Shown: positions 1 through 4,231 of the stretch, piece by piece | Layout: every line of letters begins with the position of its first letter | Position numbering within the stretch: position 1 is the stretch's first letter | NCBI GenBank assembly: GCA_900551465.1 | Contig: URWL01000142.1 | Span: forward strand, 1-5,984 | From: an uncultured Blautia sp. | GTDB taxonomy: Bacteria > Bacillota > Clostridia > Lachnospirales > Lachnospiraceae | Direction of reading: 5' to 3' | DNA length: 5,984 nt | Translations under genes and position numbers: made by a program | Notes under the pieces: generated by a model | Database searches by the model: none | What the model was told of the DNA's origin: nothing | Seen by the model: the letters and a program-made list of their open reading frames with translations, nothing else

Positions 1-1
1 T

Positions 2-475
2 ACTGCATGTATCAACGGTCCGGCAATCATTGGGAAAGATACAGAGGTCCGCCACTGCGCTTTTATCCGTGGAAATGCCATTGTAGGAGAAGGCTGTGTG
101 GTGGGAAATTCCACAGAACTGAAAAATGTGGTGATTTTTAACTGTGTACAGGTTCCTCATTACAATTATGTGGGAGATGCTGTTCTGGGATATAAGTCCC
201 ATATGGGAGCCGGTTCTATCTGCTCCAATGTGAAATCAGATAAGCAGCTTGTTGTTGTAAAGGACGGGGAAGAAAAAATTGAGACAGGACTTAAGAAATT
301 CGGAGCTATGCTGGGAGATCATGTGGAGGTAGGATGCGGTTCCGTACTGAATCCAGGTACCGTGATCGGAAGAAACAGCAATATTTATCCTCTTTCTTCT
401 GTAAGGGGCTGTGTTCCCTCTGACAGTATTTACAAAAATAAAAATGAAGTAGTTTACAAAAAAGAAGTAAAATAA
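2..475 (+). CDS. Left-handed beta-helix acyltransferase / UDP-GlcNAc pyrophosphorylase-like protein, C-terminal part (5' end outside window)
   Basis: The frame is open from base 2 to the TAA at 473-475, giving 157 residues with no start needed. A GTG at 98 is internal, because hexapeptide-type sequence (GPAIIGKDTEV, GNAIVGEGCVVGN) continues upstream of it. The repeats with I/V/L at every sixth position indicate a left-handed beta-helix. The segment VPHYNYVGDAVLG (fragment residues 51-63) matches the GlmU acetyltransferase signature HLTYxGDAxIG, and the histidine at fragment residue 53 sits where the GlmU catalytic His lies. It is followed by GAGSICSN, like the GlmU GAGTIxxN segment. Further repeats (LGDHVEVGCGSVLNPGTVIG) precede a basic tail. 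The family makes or acetylates sugar nucleotides for the cell envelope; the missing N-terminus would decide whether a nucleotidyltransferase domain is present. It appears shorter than bona fide GlmU at its C-terminus, so I do not call it glmU. A second TAA follows immediately at 476-478. Confidence 0.85.
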   Translation, partial: TACINGPAIIGKDTEVRHCAFIRGNAIVGEGCVVGNSTELKNVVIFNCVQVPHYNYVGDAVLGYKSHMGAGSICSNVKSDKQLVVVKDGEEKIETGLKKFGAMLGDHVEVGCGSVLNPGTVIGRNSNIYPLSSVRGCVPSDSIYKNKNEVVYKKEVK

Positions 476-478
476 TAA

Positions 479-571
479 TTACAAAATAACAGAACTGCCG
501 CACAGCCGGTAGGAAGAGGAACCGGCTGGTATTACTTTGATGAATCCAGCGGAGAATATCTGCCCTGGTAA
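479..571 (+). pseudogene. Start-less C-terminal peptide remnant (ends GWYYFDESSGEYLPW)
   Basis: Directly after the two stop codons of the upstream gene, in the same frame, an open stretch of 30 codons runs to a TAA at 569-571. It reads ...RGTGWYYFDESSGEYLPW. It has no ATG, GTG or TTG start and no usable ribosome binding site, so it cannot be an independent gene as it stands. The composition (GWYYFD, aromatic and acidic, ending in W) is protein-like and resembles the ends of cell-wall-binding or secreted proteins that carry WYYFD motifs. I infer the 3' stump of a decayed or deleted gene. The resemblance is by eye only and the stretch is short enough to be chance. Confidence 0.3.
503..528. terminator. 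Weak hairpin between convergent genes
   Basis: CAGCCGGT (503-510) and ACCGGCTG (521-528) form a perfect 8-bp GC-rich stem with a 10-base purine loop. It lies between the end of the hexapeptide-repeat gene (475) and the end of the convergent traX-like gene (574). A clear U-tract is absent on either side (only TATTACTTT follows on the + strand), so termination strength is doubtful. It also overlaps the peptide remnant. Confidence 0.35.
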
Positions 572-573
572 GA

Positions 574-1323
574 TCAGAACAGTATCCTGCGCAGAATTAC
601 AAGAATGACGATATGCAGCGGGTAAAATGCATAAAAGAAATATTTGGCAGCTTTTCCCCGGATAAAGCCCCGCTGTCCGTTATACATATTGATTGGAAGG
701 AAGGCAAAGCAGGCTTTCCACTCATAAGCAAGCCAACAGCTCCCTATGATCACCTGGGGAGCTTTTTCATTGCGAAGAAGATACATGATCAAAAGAAAAA
801 CATATCCCTTCCAGCCATAGTCTGCCTTCAGAAAAAAAGAAACAGCAAGGAGACCAAGCATGGATAGAAGCTGCATATCCCGTCTGTCCTGAAAATATTC
901 CAGAGCACAAAATGCAAGATATCCAAGAAAAAGAGTGAAAAATACATTCTGTTTTTCGTAGTGCCAGGTATCTGCAAACATATAGTTCCATGGAAGCTCG
1001 GAGATCAGAGCAAAAATCAGAAGATTCCTGCCATATTTTTTTCGGCTTCTGGTATGGAGAAAACCTTCCAGAAGAAGGAAACAGTAAATGGGAAAAGCAA
1101 TCCGGCCAATATCACGACAGATCCGATAAAGGCTGTATCCGGTCTGTCCAATATGGAAAAGAGGTGTAAGGGCAGGGGGATAAAGGCTTAAAAGTATGCA
1201 GGCACTGTGATCGATAAGCATGGTGATCACAGCAATCATTTTAAGGGCGCTTCCGCTTAAAATCTGAAATTTTCCGGGCAGGAACGAAGGCGGAAGAGCC
1301 ACTGTGATTTGATCTTTAGACAT
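574..1323 (-). CDS. TraX family integral membrane protein
   Basis: A 249-residue hydrophobic protein with several predicted membrane helices. Family hallmarks are visible in order: LKMIAVITMLIDHSA (27-41), GRIAFPIYCFLLLEGF (73-88) followed by the basic loop HTRSRKKY, ISELPWN (107-113), NVFFTLFLGYLA (126-137), YNGQRG (214-219) and the C-terminal KYFFYAFYPLHI (227-238). These match the TraX family, named after the F-plasmid protein needed for N-acetylation of F-pilin; chromosomal Firmicute members are common and their substrate is unknown. Length fits the family. The ATG at 1323-1321 follows AGGAGA (complement of 1329-1334) at 5-base spacing, which fixes the start. There are no conjugation genes beside it, so a role in pilin modification is not supported here; a membrane acyltransferase is only an inference. 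It appears to be a single-gene transcript converging on the gene to its left. Confidence 0.88.
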   Translation of the reverse strand: MSKDQITVALPPSFLPGKFQILSGSALKMIAVITMLIDHSACILLSLYPPALTPLFHIGQTGYSLYRICRDIGRIAFPIYCFLLLEGFLHTRSRKKYGRNLLIFALISELPWNYMFADTWHYEKQNVFFTLFLGYLAFCALEYFQDRRDMQLLSMLGLLAVSFFLKADYGWKGYVFLLIMYLLRNEKAPQVIIGSCWLAYEWKACFAFLPINMYNGQRGFIRGKAAKYFFYAFYPLHIVILVILRRILF

Positions 1324-1340
1324 AAGGTTCTCCTTTTTTT

Positions 1341-1380
1341 ATGATATTTTTCAGTTTATCATATTATCAGATGAGATTCC
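1341..1380 (-). promoter_or_regulatory. Possible -10 region and dyad upstream of the traX-like gene
   Basis: On the - strand TATGAT (complement of 1358-1363) is a good -10 match about 35 bases before the ATG, but no convincing -35 lies 16-18 bases upstream of it. The dyad ATGATA (1341-1346) / TATCAT (1357-1362) overlaps this box and could be an operator or chance in AT-rich DNA. Confidence 0.3.
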
Positions 1381-1417
1381 AGTGCGTGTTTTGGCGAATA
1401 CTGGACTGAATTATAAG

Positions 1418-1445
1418 AAATGACAGGAAATCCTCATTTTTTTTT
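1418..1445 (+). terminator. Terminator-like hairpin with nine-T run in the leader
   Basis: AAATG-AC-AGG (1418-1427) can pair with CCT-CATTT (1432-1439) around a four-base loop, with a two-base bulge, and nine Ts follow (1437-1445). TATAAG (1412-1417), with a poor TTGGCG 15 bases upstream (1391-1396), lies just before it. The stem is weak and no + strand gene precedes it. It may be a cryptic terminator, a transcription insulator, or an AT-rich upstream element for the promoter at 1453. Confidence 0.25.
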
Positions 1446-1452
1446 ACAAAAT

Positions 1453-1491
1453 TTGACTGGACTATTGGACGTTTTTATGAGAAAATATGAT
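1453..1491 (+). promoter_or_regulatory. Probable promoter of the Fe-S scaffold / GGGtGRT unit
   Basis: TTGACT (1453-1458) is followed after 17 bases by TATGAG (1476-1481). An alternative pair is TTGGAC (1465-1470), 15 bases, TATGAT (1486-1491). The two overlap, and the sequence alone does not tell which is used. An A/T-rich stretch with a T run immediately upstream could act as an UP element. Transcription would start near 1488-1498, giving a leader of roughly 55-65 bases before the ATG at 1553. Confidence 0.55.
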
Positions 1492-1496
1492 AAGGT

Positions 1497-1515
1497 TGTT
1501 AAGGGAGACTTAACA
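1497..1515. promoter_or_regulatory. Perfect 7-5-7 dyad near the transcription start (candidate operator)
   Basis: TGTTAAG (1497-1503) and CTTAACA (1509-1515) are exact reverse complements separated by GGAGA. The site lies just downstream of the -10 candidates and about 38 bases before the scaffold-gene start. That position would suit a repressor roadblock, or a short stem-loop at the 5' end of the mRNA. No regulator is encoded next to it and the motif matches no operator I can name with confidence. Confidence 0.45.
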
Positions 1516-1552
1516 GCATTAAAGTAAATCTACACTTGAAAGGAGTTTTACA

Positions 1553-2245
1553 ATGATTTATTCACGCGAAGTAGAAGAAATGTGTCCAGTGGCACAGGGC
1601 GTTCATCATGGAGCTGCTCCTATCCCGGAAGAAGCAAAATGGGTACAGGCAAAAGAAGTAAAAGACATTTCCGGTCTGACACATGGTATTGGCTGGTGTG
1701 CACCTCAGCAGGGCGCATGTAAGCTGACACTGAATGTAAAAGAGGGTATCATCCAGGAAGCACTGGTAGAGACAATCGGATGTTCCGGTATGACTCATTC
1801 TGCAGCTATGGCTTCTGAAATCCTTCCGGGCCGTACTGTACTGGAAGCTCTGAACACAGACCTTGTTTGTGACGCGATCAATACAGCTATGAGAGAACTG
1901 TTCCTTCAGATTGTTTACGGACGTTCCCAGTCTGCATTTTCTGAGGACGGACTTCCGATCGGAGCAGGACTTGAGGATCTTGGAAAAGGACTTCGCTCTC
2001 AGGTTGGTACAATGTACGGAACTCTGAAAAAAGGACCTCGTTATCTGGAAATGGCAGAGGGCTATGTAACAGGTATCGCTCTTGATGAGGATGATGAGAT
2101 CATCGGATATCAGTTCGTAAGCCTTGGAAAAATGACTGATTTCATCAAAAAAGGTGATGACCCGAATACTGCATGGGAAAAAGCAAAAGGTCAGTATGGC
2201 CGTGTTGACGATGCTGTTAAGATCATCGACCCGAGAAAAGAGTGA
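1553..2245 (+). CDS. Iron-sulfur cluster assembly scaffold-like protein (IscU/NifU N-terminal family), atypical
   Basis: A 230-residue soluble protein. The central part (about 45-120) resembles IscU: KLTLNVKEGIIQEA (57-70) parallels KLQIKVNDEGIIEDA, ETIGCSGMTHSAAMAS (73-88) parallels KTYGCGSAIASSS, and PGRTVLEALNTD (92-103) parallels the KGKSLDEA...NTD segment. IscU-type proteins hold a nascent [2Fe-2S] or [4Fe-4S] cluster for transfer to client enzymes in the cytoplasm. Cysteines are at 11, 49, 56, 77 and 106. Cys77 matches IscU Cys63, but the usual first ligand is displaced (Cys49/Cys56) and the HCSxLA third-ligand motif is absent. Residues 130-230 form an extra C-terminal region (GLEDLGKGLRSQVGTMYG, DDEIIGYQFVSLGKM) not found in short IscU. 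AAAGGAG (1539-1545) lies 7 bases before the ATG; Met10 is an alternative start without such a site. It is probably cotranscribed with the next gene. A dedicated, non-housekeeping scaffold is inferred. Confidence 0.85.
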   Translation: MIYSREVEEMCPVAQGVHHGAAPIPEEAKWVQAKEVKDISGLTHGIGWCAPQQGACKLTLNVKEGIIQEALVETIGCSGMTHSAAMASEILPGRTVLEALNTDLVCDAINTAMRELFLQIVYGRSQSAFSEDGLPIGAGLEDLGKGLRSQVGTMYGTLKKGPRYLEMAEGYVTGIALDEDDEIIGYQFVSLGKMTDFIKKGDDPNTAWEKAKGQYGRVDDAVKIIDPRKE

Positions 2246-2254
2246 TCACAGGAT

Positions 2255-2292
2255 CTCACGACATTTTAATGCTGGATCATTGTGAGCAGCAT
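2255..2292 (+). other. Two mutually exclusive short stems in the intercistronic gap
   Basis: CTCAC (2255-2259) can pair with GTGAG (2282-2286), while ATGCTG (2269-2274) can pair with CAGCAT (2287-2292). The pairings interleave, so they would be alternatives or a pseudoknot in the 77-base gap before the GGGtGRT gene. No U-tract follows, so neither is a terminator. They could tune mRNA processing or stability between the two genes, or be chance. Confidence 0.2.
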
Positions 2293-2322
2293 ATCAGATG
2301 AAAAAATCAGGAGGATAAGTAA

Positions 2323-3333
2323 ATGGCTTTATTTGAATCATACGAGAGACGAATTGATAAGATCAATTCTGTTTTAAACAGTTATGGAATTGCTTCCATT
2401 GAAGAAGCAGAAAAAATCACTAAAGATGCAGGTCTGAACGTTTACGATCAGATCAAAGGCATCCAGCCGATCTGTTTTGAGAACGCTTGCTGGGCTTACA
2501 TTGTAGGTGCGGCTATCGCTATCAAAAAAGACTGCAGAAGAGCAGCAGATGCAGCTGCAGCTATCGGAGAAGGTCTTCAGGCTTTCTGTATTCCGGGATC
2601 TGTTGCAGATACACGTAAAGTAGGTCTTGGTCATGGTAACCTTGGCAAAATGCTTCTTGAGGAAGAGACAGAGTGCTTTGCATTCCTGGCAGGTCATGAG
2701 TCTTTTGCAGCAGCTGAGGGCGCTATCGGTATCGCTGAAAAAGCAAACAAAGTTCGTCAGAAACCGCTTCGTGTTATCCTGAACGGACTTGGAAAAGATG
2801 CAGCTCAGATCATCGCAAGAATCAATGGATTTACATATGTTGAGACAGAGTATGATCCATACACAAACGAAGTTAAGGAAGTATTCCGCAAATCCTACTC
2901 TGAGGGACTTCGTGCAAAAGTTAACTGCTACGGTGCAAACAGCGTTCCGGAAGGTGTTGCTATCATGTGGAAAGAGGGTGTAGACGTTTCTATCACAGGT
3001 AACTCTACAAACCCGACACGTTTCCAGCATCCGGTTGCAGGAACATACAAAAAAGAGTGCATCGAAAAAGGTAAAAAATACTTCTCTGTTGCATCCGGCG
3101 GTGGTACAGGACGTACCCTTCATCCGGACAACATGGCAGCAGGTCCTGCTTCCTATGGTATGACAGATACACTTGGACGTATGCATTCTGACGCTCAGTT
3201 TGCAGGTTCTTCTTCTGTACCGGCTCACGTAGAAATGATGGGTCTGATCGGCGCAGGAAACAACCCGATGGTTGGTATGACTGTAGCTGTAGCTGTTTCG
3301 ATTGAGGAAGCTGCGAAAGAAGGCAAATTCTAA
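2323..3333 (+). CDS. GGGtGRT family protein
   Basis: A 336-residue soluble protein with no signal peptide or membrane segment. The diagnostic GGGTGRT motif is at residues 259-265, followed by LHPDNMAAGPASYGMTD, then FAGSSSVPAHVEMMGLIGAGNNPMVGMTVAVAVSIEE to the end. This is the glycine-rich signature after which the family is named. Other conserved-looking parts are LGHGNLGKMLLEEETE (102-117), LAGHESFAAAEGA (122-134) and VILNGLGKDAAQIIA (151-165). There are seven cysteines (51, 56, 71, 89, 118, 202, 246), enough to bind a metal or cluster, though not in a recognised motif. The biochemical role of the family is, to my knowledge, unknown. AGGAGG (2309-2314) is 8 bases before the ATG, a strong site. 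The gene follows the Fe-S scaffold-like gene by 77 bases on the same strand and has the same biased codon use. That suggests one transcript and a joint function, perhaps with the scaffold supplying a cluster to this protein (inference). A strong terminator follows. Confidence 0.9.
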   Translation: MALFESYERRIDKINSVLNSYGIASIEEAEKITKDAGLNVYDQIKGIQPICFENACWAYIVGAAIAIKKDCRRAADAAAAIGEGLQAFCIPGSVADTRKVGLGHGNLGKMLLEEETECFAFLAGHESFAAAEGAIGIAEKANKVRQKPLRVILNGLGKDAAQIIARINGFTYVETEYDPYTNEVKEVFRKSYSEGLRAKVNCYGANSVPEGVAIMWKEGVDVSITGNSTNPTRFQHPVAGTYKKECIEKGKKYFSVASGGGTGRTLHPDNMAAGPASYGMTDTLGRMHSDAQFAGSSSVPAHVEMMGLIGAGNNPMVGMTVAVAVSIEEAAKEGKF

Positions 3334-3353
3334 GAAATAATATAATTCTGTGT

Positions 3354-3408
3354 AAATAAAAAGTCTATGGACAGATGGATTGTAATCTGTTCATAGACTT
3401 TTATTTTT
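3354..3408. terminator. Bidirectional rho-independent terminator
   Basis: AAGTCTATGGACAGAT (3361-3376) pairs with ATCTGTTCATAGACTT (3385-3400) over 16 bp, with one G-U wobble and an 8-base loop. The stem extends by two A-T pairs into flanking A and T tracts. TTTTATTTTT follows on the + strand (3399-3408) and the complement of GTAAATAAAAA on the - strand. It sits between the ends of the GGGtGRT gene (3333) and the convergent tetR-type gene (3416), so it can end both transcripts. Confidence 0.9.
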
Positions 3409-3415
3409 CTGAAAT

Positions 3416-4018
3416 TTATTCCCGAAACTGTACAAAAATTCCTTTAATAACCTCATAAAGTGGTTTTTTAATCTGTTCCAGGGACAGAGGCTGCTTGTAG
3501 AGAATCGTATTATAGCTGGTGCCGCTGACCAGTTCGATTATCATATACATCATTACATCAGGCGTACGGTAAGTATGTGAAGCATGATCCAGCATAGTCT
3601 GATAAATTGCATATATGGAAGGTCTGTCATCGCTGGGAGCAACAGCGAGAAAATCGGTGAAAAATCCCCAGCTTAAATGTTTGGAAAGCAACATGACCAG
3701 GTGATGATTCTGGGCAAACTGATCCAGAATATTGTCGATGATAAAAAGCACCTGTTCTTCAAAGTCTTTTAACTCTTTATGTTTCAGCAGTTCATTGCAG
3801 GCTGCCTGAAACACCTGATTTGCTTTGTGACTGATCAACTGGTTCCGGATATCGTATTTATCCTTAAAATACAGATAGAAGGTTCCCTTTGCGACACCTG
3901 CTTTTTCTACAATATCAGAAATGGAAGTTTTGTTAAATCCATTATCGAGAAATAATGTAAAAGCGGAATCTAACAGAGAATTTCTCTTCTGCTCTTTGTT
4001 ATTATCTATCTTGCTCAT
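3416..4018 (-). CDS. TetR/AcrR family transcriptional regulator
   Basis: A 200-residue protein with the classic N-terminal TetR DNA-binding domain. LLDSAFTLFLDNGF (15-28) is followed by the helix-turn-helix TSISDIVEKAGVAKGTFYLYF (31-51) and KDKYDIRNQL, with the typical G-(V/F)-x-K-G-T-(F/L)-Y-x-Y-F recognition-helix pattern. Residues 60-200 form an all-helical ligand-binding and dimerisation domain of usual length, variable as expected, so the inducer cannot be read. AAGGAGG (complement of 4027-4033) is 8 bases before the ATG at 4018-4016. The gene is divergent from an MMPL transporter gene, and the shared intergenic region carries three identical-type palindromes, the expected targets of this dimer. 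Family knowledge plus this layout support a local, autoregulated repressor of the transporter. Its 3' end shares the bidirectional terminator with the GGGtGRT gene. Confidence 0.93.
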   Translation of the reverse strand: MSKIDNNKEQKRNSLLDSAFTLFLDNGFNKTSISDIVEKAGVAKGTFYLYFKDKYDIRNQLISHKANQVFQAACNELLKHKELKDFEEQVLFIIDNILDQFAQNHHLVMLLSKHLSWGFFTDFLAVAPSDDRPSIYAIYQTMLDHASHTYRTPDVMMYMIIELVSGTSYNTILYKQPLSLEQIKKPLYEVIKGIFVQFRE

Positions 4019-4097
4019 TTGTACTGCCTCCTTCGCTACAATTATAGAGAGGTAAGCAGGGAAATGTCAAACATCAAAAACAGGAAAAAGGAAATTC

Positions 4098-4108
4098 TGC
4101 ATAATGCA
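4098..4108. repeat. Short TGCAT-A-ATGCA palindrome
   Basis: An 11-bp inverted repeat in the leader or promoter region of the tetR-type gene, on its 5' side. It does not share the TGAC half-site of the three operators nearby, so if functional it would serve something else. It is short and AT-rich, so chance is likely. Confidence 0.15.
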
Positions 4109-4120
4109 TAAAAAATCAAA

Positions 4121-4135
4121 ATGACTTTTAGTCAT
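4121..4135. promoter_or_regulatory. Candidate TetR operator 1 (ATGACT-TTT-AGTCAT)
   Basis: A perfect 6-3-6 palindrome centred on 4128, the closest of three to the tetR-type gene. It is also the exact inverse of operator 2 over 14 bases (ATGACTTTTAGTCA versus TGACTAAAAGTCAT). Its position suits autorepression of the regulator gene, although I could not identify a convincing - strand promoter in this stretch. Confidence 0.75.
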
Positions 4136-4143
4136 ATTTGGTA

Positions 4144-4172
4144 TTGACTAAAAGTCATTTTTATGTTAAAAC
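4144..4172 (+). promoter_or_regulatory. Probable promoter of the MMPL transporter gene
   Basis: TTGACT (4144-4149) is followed after 17 bases by TAAAAC (4167-4172), a fair -35 and a moderate -10. The -35 is embedded in operator 2, and the expected start near 4179 falls at the edge of operator 3, so repressor binding would block the promoter directly. The leader to the ATG at 4232 would be about 50 bases. Confidence 0.5.
4145..4157. promoter_or_regulatory. Candidate TetR operator 2 (TGACT-AAA-AGTCA)
   Basis: A perfect 5-3-5 palindrome centred on 4151, 23 bases from the centre of operator 1 (about two helical turns). It shares its first bases with the transporter's putative -35 hexamer. Confidence 0.75.
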
Positions 4173-4177
4173 AATAA

Positions 4178-4192
4178 ATGACCAAAGGTCAT
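4178..4192. promoter_or_regulatory. Candidate TetR operator 3 (ATGACC-AAA-GGTCAT)
   Basis: A perfect 6-3-6 palindrome centred on 4185, 34 bases from operator 2 (about three turns). It differs from the other two only at the inner position of each half-site (C/G instead of T/A), a symmetric change that preserves the dyad. It lies at or just after the expected transcription start of the transporter gene. Confidence 0.75.
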
Positions 4193-4231
4193 AAATGAGT
4201 TTCGGAAATTATAGGAAAGGAAGAAGATAAA

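Noticed and set aside
98..475. GTG at 98 as the start of a complete 125-residue protein.
   Set aside because: Hexapeptide repeats continue upstream in the same frame to the window edge, so the gene starts outside the window.
613..1191. Small + strand open frames of 76-84 codons, and a - strand frame at 767-991, within the traX-like gene.
   Set aside because: They overlap a well-supported TraX family gene and show no domain-like sequence or good ribosome binding site.
1497..1515. The dyad as a BirA or Fur site.
   Set aside because: The half-site and spacing do not fit the long-gap BirA operator or the 7-1-7 Fur-type box, and no related genes are nearby.
2374..3228. A 284-codon open frame on the - strand opposite the GGGtGRT gene.
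   Set aside because: Its translation is Cys/Ser/Arg-rich and low in complexity, it has no family features, and it is fully explained by the strong codon bias of the real gene on the + strand.
4121..4192. The repeated palindromes as a CRISPR-like array.
   Set aside because: There are only three short imperfectly spaced sites, each a dyad in a divergent promoter, which is typical of repressor operators.
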